Source: Medicago truncatula
Lineage: Eukaryota; Streptophyta; Magnoliopsida; Fabales; Fabaceae
DNA: 64,000 nt
NCBI RefSeq assembly: GCF_003473485.1
Contig: NC_053046.1
Coordinates: 28,597,332-28,661,331 of the forward strand
Direction: 5' to 3'
Position 1 is the stretch's first letter. Every line of letters begins with the position of its first letter. Below are positions 31,655-43,586 of the stretch, piece by piece. Position numbers and translations under genes: made by a program. The notes below the pieces were generated by a model. The model made no database searches, had not been told where the DNA came from, and saw nothing but the letters and a program-made list of their open reading frames with translations.

Positions 31655-34600
31655 TGTTATCACGATTTTGGGGTATCAAGTCATTAATTAGGATTGAACC
31701 TTTCAATCTTTGATATTCTCTATTTTTTCTTGGGAAGGGCAAAATTGAGAAAACCCTTAGAAATTCTAAGTTCGGGGGTCGTTTTCACTACGGGAAGGTG
31801 TTAGGCACCCGCAATGACTATAGTACTCTATAGGAGCCGTCTTCTTAGTTTTATGTCTACGCTTTATTTTGAATGCTATTTATTAAAAAAGAGAAGTTGT
31901 TTATTTAGGTTAAGAATGGAGGGAGGAAGAGGTTTGAAGTTTTGTTTTATTGGACTTGGAGAGGTTTTGACCTCATGCCTACATACCCTTTTAAGGGATC
32001 AAACTCCATGTAGTTCTCTTTCAAAAAATGTTTTTGTGTGTTTGATTGATTTTTATTTTTGTTGGAAAATGGTTTTGAAGAAGAGAAAGAAGCCGTAAAG
32101 GCATGAGAAAAAAAGTAGTGAAGAGTTGGTTCGATTTTTAAAAGAAAATGTCTAAGTAGAAGTTAAAGTTCATTGAGGTTTTGATTGAGAAAATAAAGAG
32201 AAAAATTCAATGGAGTTTTGACTCCATGGTTTATTTGGAATAATTTTCAAGTGATGGAATTTGCTTGTTTTTATGGAAAATTGATATTTTTCTAAGTGTC
32301 GCGTTTCCTAAGCATACATCTAAAGCGGTAGGCATACAACGTGTGTGCGTGTCGGTGCTTGTGTCGGTGTACATCATTAGAGAGTCCATTGTCCGTTACA
32401 TTGGCCCTAGTTTACATTCTATGGTCTTGCAAGAAAATAAAAGGAAATTTAAACTACCTAAAATATTACATGACATTTTAACATAGAAATTAAAAGAAAA
32501 ATAATGCCTAATGTTATCATGGTTTTTGGGTGCCAAGCCATTAATTGGACTTGAACCTTTTGACCGTTGATATTCTCTATTTTTTCTTGGGAAGGGCAAA
32601 ATTGAGAAAAAACCCTTAGATTCTAAGTTCGGGGGTCGTTTTCGCTACGGGAAGGTGTTAGGCACCCGGAGCGATTATGGTATTCCATAAGAACCGCTCT
32701 CCTAAGTTTATTTCTACGCTTTAGTTTTATTGCTTATTTTTGTAAAAAGGAAGGTATGATTAGTGAAGAATGGGGGGGAGAAGAAGTAGAATTTGATTTT
32801 ATTTCGGCTTGGATGAGTTTTGACTCATTGCCTACGTACCGTTTTACGGGATCAAAACCGGCGTAGTTCTTGCTAAAAAGACTTGTTGTTTTTTGTTTTA
32901 ATTGTTTGATTTTAAGTTTTGAAAATTGGTTTTGAAGAAGGAGATTGGGAGGCTTCATGAGCATTAGATTTAGCAAAAAAAATGAGGTTTGATTAATGAT
33001 TAAAAAGAAAGTCTAAATGATTAAGATGGATTGAATTTTTCTTAAGAAAAAAAGAAAGGAAAAAAATGAAGTGTTGACTTCATATTTATTATGAAAATTT
33101 TTGAAGTGAAGTTCAATTGTTTTTTTTTTTAAAAAAGGATGGATTTTCTCTAAGTGTTTAAGACCTAAACGCTTATTTAACCATACAATCCTATGCATAC
33201 ATCTAAGGTGAGTGTGTGCGTGTCGGTGCGTCATAGTGTCCATAGTCCATATTACAAAAATTGCCTAAATACATTCTATGGCCCCTTTGCCAAGCTACAA
33301 ACCAATGATAACAAATTACATTACCAAATGAATTAAAACTTGCAAAAAAAAATAAATGCTAAGCTAAAGAAAGTGGAGAGAGTGGTGGAATGCTATGAAA
33401 TGTATGGCACATGAGATGAAATGGTTAGTAATCATAAAGCACACAATAGTAGGAAGTAATCAAAAGGAAATGCATAAAAATGGCAAAGAAAAGGTAATAA
33501 AGTGGCAATAAACCTACAAACTTTGATGTGATACCTAAAGGTGCTTGTAACCCATAATCATCACATCATGGCAATTTTGCAAGAAATTTTGTTTCAAGCC
33601 GTGACATGAAATTAATGGAAACATATGCAAGCAAGGTATCACACCAAATTCATAGAGAAATTTGACACTTTATTCTCTAAAACAAACACTTGTTGCTTGT
33701 AAAACAAGAAATCCATAAAATCATATTCAAAACAGCAAAAAGAAGCACATGTCCAGAGGCATATTCATCATAAGATATGGTATCATTTATTCATAACACA
33801 TATCATAGTATCAAGAACAAAAACATAGCAAAAAGTATACCAAAAGTGTAAAAACACATGGAAATTTGTTCATGCCATTTTAATATTTTTTTTACATGCA
33901 AGAAAACACCATAAAAATGCCAAAAATATACCAAGAAACAACTAAGAATTTTTTTAGGAATTTTTATAAAAAAAAGTAGGCAAGTAACAGGTTCAGATAG
34001 CAAGAAAGGCAGTGCAAATAGCAAGAAAAAAACAAAAACGTGAAAGCAGACTAGGCCCAAACCCAAAGCCCAAAGTCAAAACACAGGAAAGCGCAGGGAC
34101 CGTTGGATTGATCCAGGAGATGGAACCCTAGATCCAACGGTCTAGATTGAAGAGAACGAACCAGAGCTGGACCGGTCCGGTTCAGCTGCTTATAAAAGGA
34201 TTACAGGACCGGTCCAGTCCATTTTCCTTCTCCTCTCTCTCTCTAACCCTAAACCTAGTGAGAGAAGCTCTCACCTCTCTCCTCTCCTCCGGTTGTCTTC
34301 TCCGGTGAGCTTCACCGCTCCGGTGTGGTGGCTTGCCGGCCCAACAGGGCGGCGCCGCCGCACCGGAGGCGAGAAACTCTACCGTTTTCAAAATTTTTTA
34401 CAGATTAAGACATCCTTTTTCGTTCTAAACAAGAATATGGCGTTAGATTTTGCATGCAAGGTCTGAATCGTTATAGATCTGAGGTTTTATGTCACGGTCT
34501 TGAAACTCTTTTTTTCCTTTGAAACTTTCTTGGATCAAATCTTTTTATCCTTCTTGATCTGTAACGATTCGTTTACGTTGATGCTTTTTGAAAAGAGAAA

Positions 34601-37600
34601 AACGAGATTCACGCGTTTATGGTTACGGTTACGGTTACGGTTACGGTTCTTTTTGTGATTCTGGAAAATTGTTAAGCTTGCTGCTTGCGTGATTTTGCAG
34701 GTTTAAACTATGATTTTATTTTGTAAAGAGGTTCTGAGTTTTTACCTGAAATTTTTGATGGAGATTCTGTGCTTTCTGTATTGATTTCCGGCTTTGAGAC
34801 TGAAAATAAATCAGTGATTCTTCCTTTTCTTCACCGGTCCAGATTCTTCGTTTTCTTTCCCTCTTCTTCTCACTGTCTTCTTCGTGATCGTGCTTGAGTC
34901 CGTTGCTAACAGTAATGGACTCGCACTCGTATTGTGAAGGAGGTGATTCAATGATGAAGATTCAGTATTGAATCTCTGAGAATTGCAGAGAATTTGATGA
35001 ATTTGTTGATGATTCAGTGATTCTGGTGATTCTGGAAAAACGGTTAGGGTTTTTGTTCTTGGTGTTCTTGATGAATCTGAGAAATTTTTCTGTTTTTGAT
35101 TCAGTTGCTGAAAAAGAAAAATGGTATTTGTGTTTATGAGTTGGCACTTGATGAATGGGAAAACGTGTGAAATTCATTGCCACTGTGTTGCTTTTATAGC
35201 TGACAAGTGTGCATCTGAACCAATGAGAACAGGACACCTGGATCTGTATGAAAATGGCACGGCTTTGCAGTTTTGGACATTGAGGACCTCCCTGCAATTT
35301 TGAAAAATTAAGGGACTAATATGAAAATAATAAAAAGGACTAAAATGCAAATTGGAAAAGAAACTGGACTGAAATGCAATTTTGGGACCTCAATTGAGGG
35401 ACCAAAATGCAATAAAAAATAAAATTGAATAAAAAACGCAATTTGATCAAACGTAAAGCGAAACAAGAATAAAATTGACAAAACGGACTAAAACGAACCA
35501 ACGACCTAAATGAGGTACTTCAAAGTAACCTCCCCATGCCAAAATTTTATGTGAAATGACCAAAATGCCCCTAGGGTTAAAAATGACCTAAACAGAATCA
35601 AATTAACTCGACACTGACTCAGATGCAAGTTTGAAATGAACTTAACAAGGTTTACTGATGAAATGTAAAAAAACAATCTGAAAAGACTCAGAGACAGTCA
35701 CAAGGATGAAAATGGGTCCCACTGCAGGAAATGACCAAAATACCCTTCTGTATGTCTTTTTGCAAATTTTGAAATAAACTGTAGAAAAAGCAATGTAACG
35801 ATTCAGAGACACTTTTGAATGACTTCCAAGATAAGTAAAGATATTTCAAAAGGTTTTATGCAAGAAAAACATAGGTAAAATTGTGATTGAAAATACTGCG
35901 AGGCAGAGACAATTTGAACTGTGCAGTTGAAATTTGATAATTGATAAAGTTTGAAATGAAATTGGGCCCAGTATTTTTAGGTCCAAAAACAGGGTATAAC
36001 ACCTAAGCTATGAGAATTTGAGATAAAAGGGGGAAGATGCTCATGAAGTGAATGAAACAAGAAATGAAATGGTTAGTAATATAAGGCATGAAATGGTAAG
36101 AAAAAGTAAACAAAATTGAATAGGATAGCAAAAAAGAAAAGAGCAATGAAGTGAAATAAAATGGCAAAGTGTACCTAGAATTGGATATAACACTTAGACA
36201 TGCACATGACCTATAATTCTCTCATCATAGCAATGTTAAAGAGGTTTGATTTTGAGCTATAATGTGAGGATAATGAGGACACATACAAGCCAAGCATTAT
36301 GACATATTTCTAGAGATACTTTGCACTTTATTTCTTGACAAAAACACACATTACTTGCAAAACAAGAAAAAATGAAAATTCACATCACACAAACAGTAAA
36401 CCACACATAGGGTCAGAGACATATTCATCATGAAATTGCATATTAATCACTCATACCATGCCAAAACCTCATGAACGGATTATAGCAAGAAAATTCACAA
36501 GTTTAATAAAAAATGAACAAATCAACAAGAAAATATCATATACATTTTTATCATTTTTTAACACGTGAAAACATCACAAAAGCATCAAAAATACATCAAG
36601 AAACATATAGGAATTTTTAGGAATTTTTTGCAAGAAAATTGGACAAGCAGAGGGTTCACATAGCAAGAAAACAAGGTGTGAATAGCAAGAAAAAAGCAAA
36701 AACGAAAGAAACTGCAAAGAAATAGGCCCAAGCCCAAAACCTAAAGGCCTGGAAGCACAGGGAGCGTTGGATTGATCCAAGGGGAAAAAACCCTAGATCC
36801 AACGCTCAAGATTGAAGGGATTGGACCGATCTTGAACCGGTTCGGTTTAGTTGTCTATAAAAGCATGCTAGCGCCGGTTTTTTTATTCTTCTTTGTTCTT
36901 TCTCTCTCTTCTCTCAACCTAGTGAGAGAAGCTCTCACCTCTCTCTAGAATTTTCTGGAAAATCAGAAGATGATCTTCATCTTCTCTGGCGAGCTTCACC
37001 GCTCCGGTGTGGTGGTTTGCCGGCCCAACAGGGCGGCGCCGCCGCACCGGAGATGAGAAACTTCTCCGTTTTCAAATTTTTTTACAGATTAAGATATCAT
37101 TTTTTATTTTAAACACGAATCTGAACTTATTTTTTACAAACAAAGCTTGAAACAACGTAGACCTAAGATCTTTCATACGATTTTGAAAAGTTATTCTTTA
37201 GGTTTTCTGAACGTTTGAATCCTAGGGATTTACATTGTTTCGTCTTTGTTGATACTTTGAAAGGAAAATGATGAAGTTTGAGTGTTTTTACCTCTGGTTT
37301 GATTGGAGATTCGAATGAAAATCTTTGGAAAACTTTGGTTTGATTCTGTTTCGTTGATGTTGTTCTTGAATCCGAAAATAAATCGGTGATGCTCTTCTTC
37401 TTCTTTACCGGTTCGAATCTGCTTCTTTTTCTCTTCTTCTCAAGCTTTCAGATCCTTCGTGATCGTGCTTGAATTCGTCACCAATGGTGATGAATTCGCA
37501 CTGGAATTGCGAAGGAGTTGATTCGATGATGAAGGTTCGCAAAGAATCTCTGAGAATCGCAGAAAAAAAATGATGAATTTGGTGACTTTTTGATGATTCT

Positions 37601-38556
37601 GGAATTCTAGGGTTTTTGATTGTTCTTGGTGATTCTGGATTTTTGATTGTTCTTGGTGATTCTGGATTTTGATCCTAACAGAAAGGAGAGAGAAACTTCT
37701 CACGTGTTTGTGAGTTGGCACTGATTGAATGGGTCTGTGTGGCACTGTGCACCTTTTATAGGCTGCCATGTGTATTCCTGGACCAATGGGGTAATGCCAC
37801 CTGGAATTGGACTTGGGACTCTTCTGCAAAAAAGAAAAGTAAAAGGACTGAACTGCAATAATGAAAAAAGGACTAAAAATACAATAATGAAAAGTATTGG
37901 AAAAAAAATGTAAATTTTAAAAGGTTTTGGACTAAAGTGCAATTCTGGAAATTGTTTGAGGGGCTAAAATGCAAAAAATGAAAATAAAATGAATTAAAAT
38001 TGGTAATTTGACCAAATATAAAGTGAAACCTAAAATTAAAATCAATAAAAGGACTAAAACGAACCAATTACTGACATGAGGTATTTTAAAATACCTCCCT
38101 GTCGAAATTTTGACAGGAAAAGACCAAAATGCCCCTAGGGACTAAACTGACCCAAACTGACTCAGATGCAATTTTTGAAATGATTTTTTAAACAAAGACT
38201 CAACAATGATTTGTATAGACAAGTTGAAAAGACTCAGAGGCAAACACAGGGACTAAAATGGGTTCCACTGCAGGAAATGACCAAAATACCCTTTTGTATG
38301 ATTTTTTGAAATAAAATGCAAGAAAAGTAATGCGATGTTTCAGAGAGTTTTTAAATGACTTATAATGCAAGAAAAAACACTTTGAATAGTTTTATGCAAG
38401 AAAATCATGCTTGAACGTACTTTGAGACAGAGACAGTAAAATATGCAGATGAAAAGAGAGTAAAGATTTAGAGTAAAACAACAGCGAATTGACAAATATC
38501 AGTGTTAGAAAAGAAATTTGAACGAGTATTTTTAGGCCCAAAATCAGGGTATAACA
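31655..38556 (-). mobile_element. Solo LTR B (same family as A, inverted), interrupted
   Basis: In the plus direction it starts TGTTATCACGATTTTGG and ends AAATCAGGGTATAACA, flanked by CGTGG on both sides (31650-31654 and 38557-38561). Without the nested LTR C it is 31655-32511 plus 36007-38556, about 3.4 kb. It is oriented opposite to LTR A and lies about 200 bp from it in the same LINE. Confidence 0.85.
32512..36001 (-). mobile_element. Solo LTR C nested in LTR B (3.49 kb)
   Basis: Starts TGTTATCATGGTTTTTGGG and ends AACAGGGTATAACA, with CCTAA on both sides (32507-32511 and 36002-36006). Same family and orientation as B. It contains a short tandem GGTTAC run (34621-34648) and a GC-rich palindrome around 34317-34372 (CTCCGGTG...CACCGGAG) that recurs in LTR B near 37001-37050. 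Confidence 0.88.
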
Positions 38557-39421
38557 CGTGGTGTGATACAAATGTTGATGATGATTGACATGCTTTTGTG
38601 GGTTGTACGATGGCGCATGAGAGTTGTTTATGGGCAGGGCTTTCGATTGTGCTGCAACCGCGAGTTGGAACTGTGAGAAGTTTGACAGATTTTGTTTTTG
38701 ATATATGTCGTTCAGAAAGTCGAAACATTGCTGGTCGGGTGGCTTTATAACTTCTTTGGCAAATTTGAGCAGCACGTAATGATGTCATCTGGAGTGATGA
38801 TCATCACACTTCAATGAGCATCGGGAGGACAGGACTAGATGCATGTCAACAATGGCAAGAGGTTCATAAACATTGTTCACCATTAGTTGTGCAACACAGG
38901 TAGAATAGCGTGCAAGTTTGGGAGAAACCGAACGAGTCATGGTTGAAGTGCAATGTGGATGTCACGTTCCATGATAGTAACCATATTACATATTTTGCAT
39001 GTTGTGTTAGAGACTCTCGTGGGCAATTTATTCGGGCTCAAACAAAATGGCAGCGGACAAATATTATTGTTTTGAAGGGGGAGGCAATAGCCTTACTAGA
39101 TGCCCTTCACTTTGCTGATGATAACAGATGGGACCGGGTTGTCTTCGAGTTCGACTCATCTGCTCTAGTGCAAACTCTATCGTCTCCAGGCCATGGTGAT
39201 TTGGAATTTTATGCTATTGTTTCTAGTATTAATTATCAGTTATCTTTACATTCCAACTTCAAAGTGAAGTTTATCAGGAGACAAGCGAACATGGTTGCTC
39301 ATACTTTAGCTAGGGGACATGTTCTTGGGCTAGTCACCGTATTTTTTATTCTTATCATTCTTGTATTGAACATTGTTTGATTAATGATAATAGTTAAATT
39401 TGCTTCTGTAAAAAAAATAAA

Positions 39422-39908
39422 ATTGTTGAAGGCTAATTTTTTGTAACTCTTGTAAAGAGCTCATTGATAGTTGATGGTAGAACTTCTATCTCTGTTTTTT
39501 TTTTTTTTTTTTTTGAGCAAAGCTTCTATCTCTTCTAAACGTATGTCAAATTGGAGCGGAACTATATGAACAAATATTGTTGCATTCGTAGGTTTTCTCC
39601 TTTATCTTTCTTAATTGTTTGTTGTTTGTTTGATCAATTTGTTATTGGTTAGTGCTAATTTTGCTCAATTCATCATTGTATTGGTGTATGTTTTTCCGAA
39701 TTCACAACAAAATGAAAATGTGATGTGCGTAAATTGGAGGTCATTGTAATACCATAAAAATCAAAATAGAAGAAATATTTTTAAAGCATAATTTTGTTTT
39801 ACTTATTTTATTACCATATTCTTGGAGTACAAAGACATAATTATACTTTTGAATGAAATTAGGAAACAGAAAAATAAATAATACAATCATTAGGTGCTGG
39901 AAAAATTA
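39422..39908. other. AT-rich spacer
   Basis: A poly(T) run at 39498-39514; no gene recognised. Confidence 0.5.
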
Positions 39909-40189
39909 CTCCCTCCGTCCCAAATTGTATGACGTTTTGGGCATTTGACACATATTAAGAAATGTAATTAATATTGTGTGGGAAAGAGATATTATGAGTT
40001 GTTTTACAAAATTGTCCTCAATAAATGATATGAGAAAGATAAATGAAGGAATTGAAAGAAGAGAGAGTAATAAATTGTTAAGGATATAATAGGAAAAGTA
40101 ACATTAATTTTTCATTGGTATTGTAAAGCGACATACAATTTAGGACAAATATTTTTTCTAAAGTGACATACAATTTGGGACAGAGGGAG
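39909..40189. mobile_element. Stowaway-type MITE (281 bp)
   Basis: Ends CTCCCTCCGTCCCAAATTGT and the complement ACAATTTGGGACAGAGGGAG, with TA flanks (39907-39908 and 40190-40191). This is the classic Tc1/mariner-related Stowaway terminus. No ORF. It ends 65 bp from the stop codon of NCR gene 3. Confidence 0.93.
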
Positions 40190-40254
40190 TATTAAAGACA
40201 ACTCGTAGAATTTTTTAAATAAGGGATCTAATCCGGTCTAGTGTGGTAAAATCA

Positions 40255-40530
40255 TTATGGATTATAAACACATGTACACTTGTTCCCAACACAGTCCACA
40301 TTAAAAGGATAGCCACACATTTGTATTGGACAATCAGTATCTTCATAACACTCATTAAATTCTGAAATGGAAATACAAAATACAAATGTTACTAAAAGGA
40401 TATGAAACATTGTGTAAAATAAATAAAAGTTCAAAAGTATTAAAAATGTCTTACTTTGACCGTTAGTTGCACTAAGAAATAGAGCAAAAATTAGAACCGT
40501 AGCAAAAAAAAATTTAAGAATTTGAGACAT
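40255..40530 (-). CDS. Nodule-specific cysteine-rich (NCR) peptide, 60 aa
   Basis: Two exons on the minus strand, 40455-40530 and 40255-40361. The first is 76 nt long, the same length as in the other two NCR genes, and the intron also breaks a codon after its first base. The signal peptide is MSQILKFFFATVLIFALFLS plus ATNGQ. The mature peptide has six cysteines spaced C-x5-C-x4-C-x7-C-x4-C-x-C (CYEDTDC, MC, CVGNKCTC) and ends VYNP. The acidic YEDTD loop makes it less basic than many NCR peptides. Reading through the intron also gives a longer open frame, but the splice sites and family structure favour the spliced form. It is closest in arrangement to the gene at 6153-6451. Confidence 0.93.
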   Translation of the reverse strand: MSQILKFFFATVLIFALFLSATNGQSKTFLILLNFYLFYTMFHILLVTFVFCISISEFNECYEDTDCPIQMCGYPFNVDCVGNKCTCVYNP

Positions 40531-40780
40531 ATTTTATTTCTCTTATGAATGTAACAAACACATGATTTTATCATTTTATAATGTACAATGTCAATTATTC
40601 AATATAGTGCACATCAATGCGTTGCGATGTTCCATTTGCATATTTAATTAATCACTTTATCTTAGTGATGACCTCACGCAAAATACTCGCCTGATCGTAC
40701 AAAGTAATTTTTTTAGCAATATTTCATTAATTTGTTAACCTTTCATGATAGTAAAGGCCAAATCACAAAAAGTAAATATC
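40531..40780 (-). promoter_or_regulatory. Upstream region of NCR gene 3
   Basis: On the minus strand the TATA-like CATTATAAAATGAT, then AAATCAT and TTTGTTACAT before the ATG, match the gene at 6451. Further up, ATCATGAAAGGTTAAC also matches that gene. A GAGGTCATCAC site lies at about 40665-40675. Confidence 0.5.
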
Positions 40781-42119
40781 GATGGACAATAACAATGTTA
40801 TTTATGCATAATTTGTAAGAAAACATCAAGATATATTTTTTTTGCATAAATTAGAAACAATAATCTCTTATATTTATATATATATATATATATAATACAT
40901 GGATACATACAAAAAATTACATATGAGTCGATGGCTCGAGCAACAAGTTGCACCGCTAAACCTTTTTAGATGGCAAAATTAGTTCTCATAAACAACTCAT
41001 TCATGGACCTAGAAGACATAATGTTGTTATACGTGACCATTTGAACTATATGTAGAAGGTCAACAACCTCTGGTGCTAGAAAGACAAATGTGCAACGCAA
41101 ATAGTATAAAAGCGTTGATTGTCACAACACGTTTCCTCAAGAATAGATCCTATTGCTACCATAGCCAGAGGATTTGTTTCTTGTTGAGGTGGGGAGTCAG
41201 GAATTTTTGTGATGATATGAGGTGGGGGAAATGTAGTGTTGTTGTCTATAGGCATATTCTCCTTTAGCTTTATCATAACCCTTGGTTGCTTTGGAAAACG
41301 CAACTTATGTCTGTCTCTTATTTATGATTTCCCCATATTTTGTTTCAGAATCTGATGAAGATAGGTCTGAAAGATCCGCTATTATGGAAGGCTTCTTTCC
41401 TTTAGGTTCAACTTTCTTTACTGCTTTTGCAAGTATAGGTGAGGGTGATTTATGTCTAGGCGGAGAAGGAATTTGTGAATTGATGATTTAAAGGTGTAGG
41501 ATCTTTTTGTTGGTTCATATTATGTTAAAGGCTTGGTTTAAAGTTGAGTTTGTTTTGATGGTGAGTATGTCAAATGCTGAGGGATTTCAACTTTAGTTTC
41601 AGTGTTAGACTGTAGTTTAGATGGTGCGGGTTGTAGTTCAGTTTTTTATTCATTTTGGTTAGAGGGAGTGGGGGTAATGGATTGTGTGAGAGTGGATGTT
41701 CGGGTCTTGGGTTGGTGAAGTTTGGTTGTGGATTTTTACATGAAATATGGCCTTATTTGTTTGGTAATTGACCTTCTTGGAAGAGTTGCACCTATTTGTC
41801 TTGGTTTCTTGATCTTAGTGGAAAGTTTTCCGTTTAAGTTGGCCTATGCAACCCTACTAAGAGTTGGTGAGGTTCCTGATAGTCTAAGGCTGAGGTGGTT
41901 GCAACCTTAGCCAATGTATGAAGGTTGTGGGTGCCTTTGAAAACGGGTGCCTTTAATTTCTTGGCAACTCTTTCAGGATTGTGTGCTTCCGTGGCAAAAC
42001 CTTCTTAGGTGTTGGGTTGTTCTGCCTTTGGGAGTGAGAGATGTGTTTTTTGTGGGGTGTCATTCGGAGAGAATATGTGAGAGTTAGTGCTCCCTCGTGG
42101 TATGGTTTTGCTTTTTGCG
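40781..42119. other. Unassigned, several short frames without recognised domains
   Basis: A (TA)n run is at 40877-40894. From about 41070 the sequence is G/T-rich on the plus strand, with short open frames (for example 41282-41491 and 41722-41910) that carry stops in all longer frames. It looks like decayed element or gene sequence; no function can be assigned. Confidence 0.35.
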
Positions 42120-42360
42120 TATTTTAAGGGTTTGTGCGTAGGTAAGAGAGTGTGGTTAGGGTTGGTTTATGTTTGGTATGTTGTTGTGTGGTCCGTCTAA
42201 TTCTCTCGTAATGACCTTATCTTTTTTGGAGACTCGACTTCGGCTAAGCATTTGGTGGACATGGTGAATTTTTAGCCTGAAAGTGGTTCCTTGCAAACTA
42301 CCTTACTAGCCTATTCTAAATATATGAGTGGAAGGTACAACCTGTCATGTGTTGGACGCG
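42120..42360 (+). pseudogene. Possible LINE C-terminal fragment
   Basis: SRNDLIFFGDSTSAKHLVDM with upstream VVWSV resembles the 'WxxRNxxxF...LVD.vK..SW.W' tail that follows zf-RVT in plant LINEs. Stops are present on both sides. Confidence 0.35.
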
Positions 42361-43586
42361 ATAGGGTCTTGTGGTAGTGTTGGTTCTTCTGTTGTTTAAT
42401 GGTGGGTATGGGGTTGCTGTCCATCTTGGGTTGTCGAAACCTACATGCGTTACTTTTTATCTCTTTCTTGTAGGATAGAGTTGTAGCTTTTCAGTGGAGT
42501 GCATGTGTTCCTTAGGGTGGTTTGTCGTTTTAATTTTGATTGTTGAAGTGTCATGTTTCTCTTATGTGTCGTGTATTTCGGTGCTGGGTGTTCATCTATT
42601 TAGTTTGATCTTGAGCTTTATAAAGTTAATTTTTAAGGTGGATTATATTTAATGAGTTAGATTTTTGTCATGCATTTTTGGGACAAAAGAATGAAGAAAA
42701 AATTGAAATGTGAAGTTTTTATGATGTTGTAGAATTTTGAGAGATTGAAAAAAAAACTAGTAAATTGTTAGAAAACGAATCCATCAAGTCTTTTTTACAA
42801 CCTTTTGGAGGTGGGAAAGTTGTTTGATTATGCTTGAATTGTTTCCGTTTTTATAAATTTGAAAAAACATCGTATAATTGAAAAAGGTTACTGTAAATTC
42901 ATCATAGAAAAGTTTATAATGAAATATGGAATTTTGAGAAAAAACTTTGAAGTAGATTGATTTAATATACATTATCAAACCCAAGGTCCTGATTTAATAT
43001 ATATTTTGAGAAAATTATTTGAACTTGGTACTTTTTAAAACAAATGAAGATTTCTTAAAATGTTAAATTATTTTGAAAAAAGAATTTGAGAATTCTTGAT
43101 TTTCTTAAGAGTTTTAGTATAGGGTTTCTAATTTTTAATTTGAGAACTTTTGGCAAAGTTGTGTTAGGAGAGTGAAAAACCCTAGGGCCAGAGTATTTTG
43201 GCAAAGCTGGCAAAGTTGATTTTCTAATTTTTCATTTCAGGTTGGTTTAGAAGCTTTTTTTTATATATATAAGTTGATTGCTTGACTTAAGGTACGAGAA
43301 AACTTTGAAGGAGTTACAAATTCTTGTAAGTGGAGGGCTAACGAGGTAAGAGTAGTTTCTAACCTCATTATGTAGTACTTTGATTCGGAGTTGTGTTTTT
43401 TACAATTTTTTCTTTATGAATTATTTGAGTGTGTTGTGTACATGACTTTATGTATGTACATGATTTTAAATATTATATATATTTTTTAAACAATAAAAAT
43501 GGTATATATAAACAAAATTAGGAAGTCTCCGAAGCACAAGATGTGCCTAAGAAATTCCTAAAGAAACATTCATACAATGCGACACA
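42361..43586. other. Unassigned AT-rich region
   Basis: Contains a TATATATA stretch near 43261-43272. No gene recognised. Confidence 0.45.

Larger units (their letters stand above)
27780..39421 (+). pseudogene. L1-type LINE 3' end, split by three solo LTRs
   Basis: Host pieces are about 27780-27875, 31450-31654 and 38562-39421. The first two give the start of a zf-RVT domain (GRYTLKTGYKLAK, WYKIWKVNAPHKARNLAWR). The third gives an RNase H-type domain (WLKCNVDVTFHDS; GEAIALLDALHFA; FEFDSSALVQTLSS; FIRRQANMVAHTLARG) with stops and frameshifts upstream of 38910. An open stretch remains at 38910-39380. An A-rich tail is near 39409. This order (zf-RVT, then RNase H, then poly(A)) is that of plant L1 LINEs. 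Most of the reverse transcriptase lies upstream or is lost. It is non-functional. Confidence 0.85.

Noticed and set aside
34621..34648. Telomere-like GGTTAC tandem run
   Set aside because: The unit is GGTTAC, not the plant telomeric TTTAGGG, and the run is under 30 bp inside an LTR.
37440..37942. Overlapping minus-strand frames of 129 and 80 codons
   Set aside because: Within solo LTR B; composition follows the LTR and no family was recognised.
27876..38556. Reading LTRs A and B as the two LTRs of one retrotransposon
   Set aside because: They are inverted relative to each other, have different TSDs (GGAGG and CGTGG) and the DNA between them is LINE sequence.
38392..38788. Minus-strand frames of 127 and 106 codons
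   Set aside because: They span the junction between LTR B and the antisense of the LINE remnant, so they cannot be ancestral genes.
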